The notes under the pieces are model-generated. The model searched no databases and had not been told where the DNA came from. It saw only the letters and a program-made list of their open reading frames with translations. From Fagopyrum homotropicum (Eukaryota > Streptophyta > Magnoliopsida > Caryophyllales > Polygonaceae): a DNA stretch of 64,000 nt. Both the position numbers and the translations under genes were made by a program. The stretch covers positions 132,050,320-132,114,319 of the forward strand of contig BSWB01000003.1 in assembly GCA_033239125.1 (NCBI GenBank), read 5' to 3'. Position 1 is the stretch's first letter. Each line of letters opens with the position of its first letter. Below, piece by piece: positions 9,388-19,524 of the stretch.

Positions 9388-12349
9388 TGTAACACACCGA
9401 ATCCGCGGGACTCGAGGCGCTACGGGTTGGGACCTCACAATGGGTCCCGACCCTTAGCCAGACAACAATTTCACCGGATCTTTCAACAAGACACAAATAA
9501 AGGCCAAAATGAAATACATTTTTATGCAATGTAGTGAAACCCGAAACCATACAAACAAAGACTTCAGCCGATATTTGATACCAAAGCCCATACACGCGGC
9601 ATACAAACACAATAAACGAAGAATGAAACACAACCCGACTCCAATCAAAATCCACTCCTAAAATGTACGGAACTCCGGCTGTCCACTCTTCCGGATCTCT
9701 CGACCGCATTCCTAACCTACAAGGAAATCTACAACAATCGGTATAAAACCGTTAGCTAATATTTGCAACATTAGAAGCAAGGTGAAGGCACATATACACA
9801 TACATCATCATAACACATAACATGCTCAAAACAAACAAGTCCGGTTATTATCTTTTTATTATTAGGTCATATCCCGTTCTAATTCAACTTCTTTTGTGAC
9901 ACGAGAATCTCCCGAAACTCGCCTCGGTCCCCACTTACCGCATGGAACGATACGGATGCATCCGACCGTCTAACCACACGGGCTAGTCGCCAAGAACCTC
10001 CTAACTCTACGCAAGAGCTAGACAAGTTGTCACCGCCCGTTATCATACACTTGGGCCAAATAATATATAAAGGTCGGTAATCCTATTCCGGTTTTATAAG
10101 TTATAATGAAAGCAACAAAACACACACCACCAAACACACATCGAATCTAATACATAGAATACGAGCTAAGTAAGTCCGGAGACTTACCTCGTCCCAAAGA
10201 TAATCCCGATATATCCCGCTCTCAGCTTCCCGCAGGAAGACACTCAACGCTTGTCAAAAGACACACGATCAACATCTCTCTCTCATACTAGAAGTCCTTA
10301 GACTTCTAGTCCAAATGATCTCGCAAGATCATAAACCCTAACCATGCTAGGATAACAAATTCCTAGTCCTCACGATCTCACAAGGTCAACATACAACTTA
10401 AATCCATTAACAACCTCACAAGACCGCAATACCACCTCAAGCTAAGAATCAACATCAATCCATCAAACAATATCAAATCCTCAAAACTCACCTAAGGTTC
10501 AAAGCCACTACTTGGCATTCACTCGAAGTTATGCTAGATTATCCTACTTAACATGATACTAATACTAAACATAACTAAAACGAGGAAGAGGTACTCACAC
10601 AAGGTCGATGGTGGAGGACGGTCTACGGAGGTGGAGAAAGAACTCGTTGGTCTATACCGGCGCTTACGGACCTAAAACCAAAGCTAAGGAAATTTAGCTT
10701 ATATGCTAAATTTGATTTTAAATAAATAATATATAATCCAAAGGTAAAACTTGTTTTTCAAACGTCAACTTTAAAATCTCGTAATTCCCTACCGGGGTAA
10801 AAGTACAATACAAGAAACTTGGTCATAAAAACCTTGATTAAAACCTTGGCCCGTAAACCGAAATTAATCCTACAAGTTCACAATATGTAGTATATACAAA
10901 TATAAGAATATCCCCCTAATTGAATCCCGAGTTAAAAAAAAAAATCGACAATTACATTTTAGGGACAAGGATGAACAATTTCATAAACTTGGGTCATATT
11001 TTGAAAATGTAAATAAGGGCCATAATCTGTAATTTTCCAACAAAGGGTATAATTGCAAGATTCTAAAAATGTGGGTAAAATATGTAAATATATAAAGCTG
11101 GGTACATTCTGTAATTATACCAAATAAGGGGGCCCGATTCAAATTACCCTAAAAGGGTTTTCGTTTCTTCAATTGCCACAAACGCAGGGCATGGAGGAAG
11201 AAGGGTGCAAGGCGGCGCTGAGTTCGTCCATCGGGATCCCGGCTTCTTCAGGGCGTGGGCGCTGGTGGTGAGGCTCGTCCCGACCTCCGGCGACGAAGGG
11301 TAGCGGGAATCGACAACTCTCTCCGCTCGGCGGAGCTCACTGGAGAAGAGGTGCTGCACAGGTAAGCAGAGAAGGGAAGGGGGAAAGGAGACGGCGGCGG
11401 GTTCTTTGCTTGCTGGCAGCTCCGGTTGCTCAGCAACTAGTGGCGAGATCTAGGTCCGACGGTGCAACAAGGAAGGGATCTTGGTGGATCCGGGTTTGGT
11501 CGATCCCGCTCAATCGAGAAAAGCATCTGGCTTGCAGTCTTGTTCGAACAGGGAGAATCAGGAAAAGACGACTTGGCGGAGGAGGCGAAGGCGGTGGTGA
11601 AAGTGGGGCCTCAGAGGCTTCCCGGTGTCGTCCCTGGCGTGGCCGTTGAAGGCGTCGGTGAGGCAAGGCTGGCATCTCTCCGGCGAGGCGCTGCGGCTTC
11701 CGGCGTGGCAGGAGGAAGGTAAGATGTGTGAGAGGGAGGGAGTTTGTTGTGCTGAGTGAGAACAGATGAAGGGAGACAAAAGAGTTTTTGAGAAGTTGAG
11801 TTGGGCGAGTCATTAGATAGCCAGGAGGAGGAGTTGTTTTGCTCAACTCTGGAGGAAGAAAGAAGCACCACAAGGCTGTTGCTTGGCCTGCAATTTGATA
11901 CAGAGGAGGCTTGCTTGTGCAGGCTGCCAAAATCAGAACAAGGTAGCAGGCCAGGAAGGTAGAACGAGGGGTCGGGGAAGAGAGAAAAAAGGAAAGGAGA
12001 AAAACAAATTAATAAAAGACTAGGCTTGTCTTCAACACTCGGGACGGGATTTTCGGATCGAAAATTCTTTTCCGAATAAAGATACGGAAATATGCGTGGA
12101 TCGGATTTATAAATAAATAAAATCGCAAAAAAAAAAAAATACTTTGCGATATAAAAACCATTCTTGTAAATAATATTGCGAGATTCCAATAATAATTAAA
12201 ATACCGTTAAAATATTAATATAAAAGGATACTCGTAAAATTTGATTTTACGACATAACATACTCATAAAACATACTTATGATGTTAAAATATCGATAACC
12301 GCCGAAAAATAAATATTGAAAACGCGTCAAAAATTTTTGAGGCGTTACA
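9388..12349 (-). repeat. 5' LTR of F1-A (2,962 bp)
   Basis: Pairs with 2148-5109 at about 99% by eye. It contains the GC-rich block (about 11190-11720), the phased GGG ladder (10962-11130), the donor hairpin (10170-10187) and the palindrome with inverted loop (12233-12251). As the upstream LTR in the element's orientation it would hold the promoter. Confidence 0.93.
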
Positions 12350-12354
12350 CTAGG
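12350..12354. repeat. Target site duplication CTAGG (right) of F1-A
   Basis: Partner of 2143-2147; the Athila-type sequence resumes directly with AAGAGTTGAG. Confidence 0.95.
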
Positions 12355-13124
12355 AAGAGTTGAGTTTTGGCATGTTTGATGTGGGAGGGCCATAAAAGCA
12401 AATGCTTGCATTCACAAGTATAGAAAATTGTAGGTTTGGGGAAGTCAATCTTGATGATGAGTAACTCGGCACCATTCACATAGCCAGGTGTTTGTGTCTT
12501 GCCAAAGTCGGATTGAGCGATATTCCTAACGGATTATGGTATGTGCATCAAGGGTTTGAGGCATCTCAAAATTGAGAAACGCCGATCTCCTAGGCTTTGG
12601 TTTTTGTGCACCGCTGTCCATATTTCCAAAAAGTAAAGTCGAAAAATAATTTTGTGTTGAAAAGGGAGAGCAAAGCTCTCAATGGTGGTTAGTTCAAATA
12701 TTAAAAAGAAAAAGAGTTTGTGTTGTTCCTTTTTCCCGGATTCATACACCACATTCCTTTATAAGTTTCCCACCTATTCACGTTTCTTGACCTTTGCTTG
12801 AAAGACCTTAAGATCTTTGAGTATGTTGTTTGGCTTTGTGGTCTAAACTGGATTCCTCATGATTGATTTTGATATATTGCAAGTTATGATGCATGTTATG
12901 ATTTTCTTCCAAAGTGTGATTATCCTTTTCATGATATAATTCCTTTTGATCATATGATGATTTTCATTAGCTATGAAGCAACCATTTGAGAGTGATCTAT
13001 GAATAGAAGCACAACCGAAATATTGTGGTTTTTCTTTATTTTTGCATGCTCATAATCCATATCATCTTATATTTTAAATTTGAACCTTGCTTAGGGACAA
13101 GCAAGAGGCAAGTATGGGGTATTT
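12355..13124 (+). other. 3' end of Athila-type copy 1 internal region with polypurine tract
   Basis: Colinear with 17068-17836. No gene is visible. It ends in a purine-rich stretch (AGAGGCAAGTATGGGGTATT, from 13104) directly before the LTR at 13125, the expected place for plus-strand priming. Confidence 0.75.
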
Positions 13125-14813
13125 TGATGACATGAATTATGACCTATTTTTAGGCATGTATTTATATAGATTTTCCCTTAATTTTGCAAGCATAGACATA
13201 CATTCATGGCATTTATGGCTATATTTACCTACTTTGCAAGAATAGATGTCTACACAGAGTTTTATTCCATTTGTAGGTAATTTGGCGAATTATGGAGCAA
13301 AAATGGCACATTTAAGGATTAAGCCTTGAAGCGGAACAAAAAGGAGCATAAAAGGAATTTAGGACGCGCCAAAGTATCTTTTGATACCGTCTGACACGCC
13401 AAAGTATTTTCTGATACCTTCGGACGCGGCCCAAAGTATTTTCTGATACCTTCGGCCGTAGTCCAAAGTATTCTCTGATACCGTCTGATGCGCCAAAGTA
13501 TTTTCTGATACCTTATGACGCGGCCCAGAGTATCTTCTGATACCAGCGCACTCGACTTCTTTTCAGCCCAGATTTCTAGGGTTTTACCTTTAAACCCTAG
13601 ATTTATCCTTATAGATATTGGATAGCCTTCAACATTGAAGGACGGACGGTGACAACCCCGGAACTTGGAGTCAAATTCTCCAAAGGGAGATTAAGGAGGC
13701 CGCAGCAGGAAATCTTTACACGTTTAAGAGAATTCGAAGATTCTTCGAGGAAGATTGAAGTATTCTTTGCTGGGAAGTTAATCTTGATTCTAGTTGTGAG
13801 ATTTCTTTGTTCATTGAAGTACTTGCTGTTTTTGAGCACGAATTTGAGTTGTTAAGAGATACATTGATTTGTTTTGATAATCGTTTACAGATTTGAAGTT
13901 TTTTGGAATTTTTATTCAAGATTCGGTTTCTTTGTGATATTTCTCTCAATAATTAATTTGATTCGATTTTGAAAATGATTGGCTAAAACCTTTGTGATTC
14001 TGGGGAGAATAGTTGATGGTTAAGGCTGGAATGATGATAGACTGAACTCATTCAAACATTAGGACCCTGAAAGTTTAGATTTTAGTTTTGCGACAACAGG
14101 AAAATCGGACTGTTCTTGAGTAAATCGGCTGATTTTCTTATGAACAGCCCGATTTATTCCTCTGACGAACCTTAATTGAACCAATCTTTCACCAAAACTA
14201 ATCCTTGCTTAAATCCCAACCTTGATTAACCTTTTTACCCTCTATTTGAATGTATGAAGACACTTCAAACCTAATTCTACATTTAATAGATTAAGATTTC
14301 AAGATTTGAGTAATAAAGAGACTCAACATCCTTTATTAAGTTTTTAATTGTGCTTGCTATTCTTTACTTTGGAGAGTCATATCCTGGAGTTTTAGATAGT
14401 TAGTTTGAACATAATTCTTGTCTTTAGATCTTTCTATATTGCAGCCTCAACAACCCTTATAGAGAGAACCTTTAGATTAGTCATATAGGTTTCGGAACAT
14501 CACCGTACGAATCCTACGTTTGAACAATTAATCTTGGCAATATAAACTCTGTCCTATATCTATAGAAGTGTCTTGAATCGAAAGCCGAAATCGGATACTT
14601 GAATCCTTGGAATCATTTCCCTCTTATTTGATCACAAAAGCTTTTCACACTTTTTGCTAGATAATTGAAATCGGAATTATTCTCACCAAATCCCTGAGTT
14701 CAACTCTGGAATTCTTACCTTACTACAGCTGATCCGTACACTGCGGGTTCGCTTTGCTTTGAGTTCTAGATATAAATTTAAGACTTTGACGCACAACACC
14801 TTTTGGGCGAACA
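13125..14813 (+). repeat. Shared central LTR of the Athila-type array (1,689 bp)
   Basis: Starts TGATGACATG and ends GGGCGAACA; almost identical to 17837-19524. It is 3' LTR for copy 1 and 5' LTR for copy 2. It contains a six-unit tandem repeat (13363-13545), a stretch near 14100-14160 of paired AAATCGG/CCGATTT motifs, and no coding frame. Confidence 0.9.
13363..13545 (+). repeat. Six ~30-bp tandem repeats in the central LTR
   Basis: Units of about 29-32 bp carry GACGCGNCAAAGTAT followed by TCTGATACC. Several contain GTATC-TTYT-GATAC, a small hairpin. The second LTR has the same array at 18074-18256, also 183 bp. LTR tandem repeats of this sort often act as promoter or enhancer modules; that role is inferred. 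Confidence 0.8.
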
Positions 14814-14819
14814 TGTTTT

Positions 14820-14836
14820 TGGCGCCGTTGCCGGGG
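14820..14836 (+). promoter_or_regulatory. Primer-binding site (tRNA-Asp) of Athila-type copy 2
   Basis: TGGCGCCGTTGCCGGGG is a perfect 17-nt complement of the 3' end of plant tRNA-Asp, 6 bp after the LTR end at 14813. This site is characteristic of the Athila/Tat group. Confidence 0.92.
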
Positions 14837-14938
14837 ATTTGGTCTAGACCAATTTCGGTTTTCGGTTGTCTGGCTTGGGAGCTTTTGTTTTTGCTTTTAA
14901 TCTTTTCGGTATGAGTTTTTGAGTTTTCAGAATCACCA

Positions 14939-15997
14939 ATGGCTGCATGTAGCTATAAACCTGCATTTGATCCAGCATGGTTTGCATGGCAAGGTGCTAG
15001 GGCGGACCATTATGAATACTTGGAAGAGAAATACGCCTTTCATTGGTTCGACAATGAAAGAGAAAGAGATGAAGTTATTGAGGATGAGCTTGCCTATTGG
15101 GATGAGCTCAATCCCCCTCATAACTTTTATGAGCAACCTCCTCAAGTGCAACCTCCACAACAACCATCCGAGGATGGGACACAGACGATGCTGGAAAAGA
15201 TGTTAAAAGTATTGGACAAGATGGAAGACAAAATGAAGGCTATTTCTGAAGCTCAAAAATCCTTGGAAAATCATTTATCCTGCGAGGAAGAATTCCAAGT
15301 CTTAAGCCTTCCTCCTATTGAGCTTGAAACCCCTCTTGAAGTCGTCATTGAAGAAGAGGAAGAAGTGGAGAACCTTAGCCAAATTACTGAAATTGTGGCC
15401 AAGGTTGAAGAGGATCCAGCTAAGTTGGGACATATTTCATGTGTGGATCATCATCCCAACATGAAACTTGTCCCAAGCCTTGAAGAACTTTACAAGGTAC
15501 ATTCTCTTACTTCATTTGGAAGTCCTATTAAAATTTTTGATTTTTTTATTAATGCACCGGAGAGTTGGAGGTCTCTTCCAAAAGAACCTCCTAAGGTGAA
15601 GATGAAGCCTCCATTGAAATTGCTGGAAGAAGATGCTCCTTGGACTACAAGGAGTAAATTTGGCAAGCACTTCAACGCTAATGCCAATAAGTATTTGTTA
15701 TTCAAGTATGGGGTCATTGACATGACGAAGACCATACATCATCCCCAAGCTGGAGATGGGGAAGTTAGGAGGATTGTCGAGAAACTGATTTCTCGATCTA
15801 GGAAAGGATGGGACACAAGGCTGAATTATGTCCCATTAAAGCATAGGAAAGCTAGAAGGATTCCGGTGGGAATCAAACCGTACAAGCTTGTACGTGGGAG
15901 ATATTACCACTTACCGGTGAAATTAGGAACCGGAACCTTTTTTGTGGAATTATATGATGAGTTTGATGAGAAATCCAAGATGTTCAAGGTACATTGA
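14939..15997 (+). CDS. Intact 352-aa ORF of a non-autonomous Athila-type element, function unknown
   Basis: I do not recognise a domain. The ATG follows the primer-binding site by about 100 bp and is the first in the long frame. Visible features: residues 1-60 are rich in Trp, Tyr and acidic residues; 61-77 are Pro/Gln-rich; 84-112 (MLEKMLKVLDKMEDKMK onward) look helical with hydrophobic heptads, a possible coiled coil; 137-144 are mostly glutamate; 178-217 (SLEELYKVHSLTSFGS through NAPESWRSLPKEPP) recall linker segments of Athila-type polyproteins; 276-325 are strongly basic. There is no CCHC knuckle, DTG protease or RT motif. The broken copy at 26-1084 is nearly identical. It could be a shortened gag-like protein that binds element RNA, or a chimeric remnant; both are inference. 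No membrane segment or signal peptide is seen. Confidence 0.65.
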   Translation: MAACSYKPAFDPAWFAWQGARADHYEYLEEKYAFHWFDNERERDEVIEDELAYWDELNPPHNFYEQPPQVQPPQQPSEDGTQTMLEKMLKVLDKMEDKMKAISEAQKSLENHLSCEEEFQVLSLPPIELETPLEVVIEEEEEVENLSQITEIVAKVEEDPAKLGHISCVDHHPNMKLVPSLEELYKVHSLTSFGSPIKIFDFFINAPESWRSLPKEPPKVKMKPPLKLLEEDAPWTTRSKFGKHFNANANKYLLFKYGVIDMTKTIHHPQAGDGEVRRIVEKLISRSRKGWDTRLNYVPLKHRKARRIPVGIKPYKLVRGRYYHLPVKLGTGTFFVELYDEFDEKSKMFKVH

Positions 15998-16044
15998 GTC
16001 ATCTATGGAGATAGGTCCAGCTAGCGACGTTAAACCAAGCGCTT

Positions 16045-16062
16045 CTTGGGAGGCAACCCAAG
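16045..16062 (+). other. Conserved hairpin after the ORF, copy 2
   Basis: Same CTTGGG/CCCAAG stem as 1132-1149, 47 bp downstream of the intact ORF. Confidence 0.6.
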
Positions 16063-17815
16063 GTAATGCATTTTTTTTTTCCCTTTTCTTTTTCTTAGGA
16101 TAGTTAGCTTGTTTGTTTTGTTTTTGCTTTGTTTTTTGTTTTTCTCGATGCGCTCTCGGTTTGTTTGTGTCATGGATCGCAGGAACTAGGTATAATCTTG
16201 AGGAATTGATGGAAAAAGGCAATACAAATGTGCTTAAGGACGTTTTCAAGGAACAAAAGGCAAGAAATCGACTTACCAAAAGAAGATCGGTCGATTTAGG
16301 CTTCAGAACAAGTCGATTTTTGACAACAGAAAGAAAAATCGACCCAGAGATCGACCCCCTCAGGAAAAATCGGGCCGACGAAAAAATCGGGCAGAAAACT
16401 TGGCCAATTTTTTGAAAAATCGGTCGATTTTTTCAAAAAAAAAAAAAAAAAAAAAAAATTTCCGGAAAATTTTTGTTCGGCCAAAAGACGTTCCCCTTCT
16501 TCATTCTTCGACACCGATTGGAATATCCGGAGTTCCCTATTGAGCTTATATAGACTCCCACCATCACCACTCAATGAATGATTCGTCATGCCTGATTCGC
16601 CATCTTACATTGTGAGTATCCTTTTCTTCCTTTTCTTTTCTTCACATTGGGGACAATGTGAGATTTAAGTATGGGGTGGAGGTATTTGCAATACCATTTG
16701 CATGTTTTATGTCTTGCATCATATGATTTGAAAATTTTTTTAAAAAAATTTAAAATTTGTGTGCTTCTAGGATGGATATGATCTTTATGATGAACATTGT
16801 TTTGTGGAATAGCTATGATGATTTTGATATGCTTGAATTGATTTATGACATATGTGGGATTTGAATACTTTGTTAGAATTTGATGCATGTTCTATAATTT
16901 GCTTTCATTCTAAATCATGTTGAGTATTGAAGGTAGAAACCGCATGATAAGTTCTTACACTTCTTATTGATATGATTAAGGCACCTCGATTTTTTCTTGC
17001 TTCTTTCCTTATTCATTTAGCCCCTTAATAAAATAATTGCCTTCCTTACCTATCCGGGAACTAGGAAGAGTTGAGTTTTGGCATGTTTGATGTGGGAGGG
17101 CCATAAAAGCAAATGCTTGCATTCACAAGTATAGAAAATTGTAGGTTTGGGGAAGTCAATCTTGATGATGAGTAACTCGGCACCATTCACATAGCCAGGT
17201 GTTTGTGTCTTGCCAAAGTCGGATTGAGCGATATTCCTAACGGATTATGGTATGTGCATCAAGGGTTTGAGGCATCTCAAAATTGAGAAACGCCGATCTC
17301 TTAGGCTTCGGTTTTTGTGCACCGCTGTCCATATTTCCAAAGAGTAAAGTCGAAAAATAATTTTGTGTTGAAAAGGGAGAGCAAAGCTCTCAATGGTGGT
17401 TAGTTCAAATAGTAAAAAGAAAAAGAGTTTGTGTTGTTCCTTTTTCCCGGATTCATACACCACATTCCTTTATAAGTTTCCCACCTATTCACGTTTTTTT
17501 GACCTTTGCTTGAAAGACCTTAAGATCTTTGAGTATGTTGTTTGGCTTTGTGGTCTAAACTGGATTCCTCATGATTGATTTTGATATATTGCAAGTTATG
17601 ATGCATGTTATGATTTTCTTCCAAAGTGTGATTATCCTTTTCATGATATAATTCCTTTTGATCATATGATGATTTTCATTAGCTATGAAGCAACCATTTG
17701 AGAGTGATCTATGAATAGAAGCACAACCGAAATATTGTGGTTTTTCTTTATTTTTGCATGCTCATAATCCATATCATCTTGTATTTTAAATTTGAACCTT
17801 GCTTAGGGACAAGCA
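16063..17815 (+). other. Noncoding 3' internal region, Athila-type copy 2
   Basis: Contains a T-rich intron-like tract, ATCGAC/GTCGAT-rich sequence (about 16265-16430), a long A run (16435-16458), the GGGA-loop hairpin (16643-16660) and the uninterrupted site corresponding to the F1-A insertion (about 17061-17070). No gene is supported. Confidence 0.65.
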
Positions 17816-17836
17816 AGAGGCAAGTATGGGGTATTT
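17816..17836 (+). promoter_or_regulatory. Polypurine tract of Athila-type copy 2
   Basis: Purine-rich sequence AGAGGCAAGTATGGGGTATT directly precedes the LTR start at 17837. Confidence 0.7.
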
Positions 17837-19524
17837 TGATGACATGAATTATGACCTATTTTTAGGCATGTATTTATATAGATTTTCCCTTAATTTTGCA
17901 TGCATAGACATACATTCATGGCATTTATGACTATATTTACCTACTTTGCAAAAATAGATGTCTACACAGAGTTTTATTCCATTTGTAGGTAATTTGGCGA
18001 ATTATGGAGCAAAAATGGCACATTAGGGATTAAGCCTTGAAGCGGAACAAAAAGGAGCATAAAAGGAATTTAGGACGCGCCAAAGTATCTTCTGATACCG
18101 TCTGACACGCCAAAGTATTTTCTGATACCTTCGGACGCGGCCCAAAGTATTTTCTGATACCTTCGGCCGTAGCCCAAAGTATTCTCTGATACCGTCTGAT
18201 GCGCCAAAGTATTTTCTGATACCTTATGACGCGGCCCCGAGTATCTTCTGATACCAGCGCACTCGACTTCTTTTCAGCCCAGATTTCTAGGGTTTTACCT
18301 TTAAACCCTAGATTTATCCTTATAGATATTGGATAGCCTTCAACATTGAAGGACGGACGGTGACAGCCCCGGAACTTGGAGTCAAATTCTCCAAAGGGAG
18401 ATTAAGGAGGCCGCAGCAGGAAATCTTTACACGTTTGAGAGAATTCGAAGATTCTTTGAGGAAGATTGAAGTATTCTTTGCCGGGAAGTTAATCTTGATT
18501 CTAGTTGTGAGATTTCTTTGTTCATTGAAGTACTTGCTGTTTTTGAGCACGAATTTGAGTTGTTAAGAGATACATTGATTTGTTTTTATAATCGTTTACA
18601 GATTTGAAGTTTTTTGGAATTTTTATTCAAGATTCGGTTTCTTTGTGATATTTCTCTCAATAATTAATTTGATTCGATTTTGAAAATGGTTGGCTAAAAC
18701 CTTTGTGATTCTGGGGAGAATAGTTGATGGTTAAGGCTTAGATGATGATAGACTGAACTCATTCAAACATTAGGACCCTGAAAGTTTAGATTTTAGTTTT
18801 GCGACAACAGGAAAATCGGACTGTTCTTGAGTAAATCGGCCGATTTTCTTATGAACAGCCCGATTTATTCCTCTGACGAACCTTAATTGAATCAATCTTT
18901 AACCAAAACTAATCCTTGCTTAAATCCCAACCTTGATTAACCTTTTTACCCTCTATTTGAATGTATGAAGACACTTCAAACCTGATTCTACATTTAATAG
19001 ATTAAGATTTCAAGATTTGAGTAATAAAGAGACTCAACATCCTTTATTAAGTTTTTAATTGTGCTTGCTTTTCTTTATTTTGGAGAGTCATATCCTGGAG
19101 TTTTAGATAGTTAGTTTGAACATAATTCTTGTCTTTAGATCTTTTTATATTGCAGCCTCAACAACCCTTATAGAGAGAACCTTTAAATTAGTCATATAGG
19201 TTTCGGAACTTCACCGTACGAATCCTACCTTTGAACAATTAATCTTGGCAATATAAACTCTGTCCTATATCTATAGAAGTGTCTTGAATCGAAAGCCGAA
19301 ATCGGATACTTGAATCCTTGGAATCATTTCCCTCTTATTTGATCACAAAAGCTTTTCACACTTTTTGCTAGATAATTGAAATCGGAATTATTCTCACCAA
19401 ATCCCTGAGTTCGACTCTGGAATTCTTACCTTACTACAGCTGATCCGTACACTGCGGGTTCGCTTTGCTTTGAGTTCTAGATATAAATTTAAGACTTTGA
19501 CGCACAACACCTTTTGGGCGAACA
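17837..19524 (+). repeat. 3' LTR of the Athila-type array (1,688 bp)
   Basis: TGATGACATG...GGGCGAACA, near identical to 13125-14813, including the 183-bp repeat array (18074-18256). The sequence changes abruptly at 19525 to chromovirus-type pol. Confidence 0.9.

Larger units (their letters stand above)
2148..12349 (-). mobile_element. F1-A: complete chromovirus-type Ty3/gypsy element, coding-dead, minus strand
   Basis: 10,202 bp with two 2,962-bp LTRs (2148-5109 and 9388-12349) and a 4.3-kb internal region (5110-9387). Orientation is minus: the primer-binding site (9371-9383) lies beside the right LTR and the polypurine tract beside the left LTR. LTR ends are TGTAAC/GTTACA. By eye the LTRs differ at about 25-30 sites, so the insertion is young. 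The internal region keeps only relics of reverse transcriptase, RNase H and chromodomain, split by stops and frameshifts. The same damage pattern in F1-C suggests it was defective before insertion. Confidence 0.92.
1..19524 (+). mobile_element. Tandem Athila-type non-autonomous LTR retrotransposon array (5' end outside window)
   Basis: Two internal regions (1-13124, interrupted, and 14814-17836) share one LTR (13125-14813), and a further LTR follows at 17837-19524. Position 1 corresponds to about 14914, so the first LTR and primer-binding site of copy 1 lie outside the window. Copies 1 and 2 match almost base for base in ORF, hairpins and tails. The primer-binding site is a 17-nt tRNA-Asp match, usual for Athila/Tat elements. 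An LTR-internal-LTR-internal-LTR layout is normally produced by unequal recombination between copies. There is no gag, protease, reverse transcriptase or integrase of recognisable form, so the element would depend on proteins made elsewhere. The right end joins chromovirus-type pol sequence (F2-B) at 19525; the target duplication cannot be checked because the left end is missing. Confidence 0.85.

Noticed and set aside
13363..13545. CRISPR-like array of ~30-bp repeats
   Set aside because: Units are directly adjacent and degenerate, without unique spacers, inside a plant LTR.
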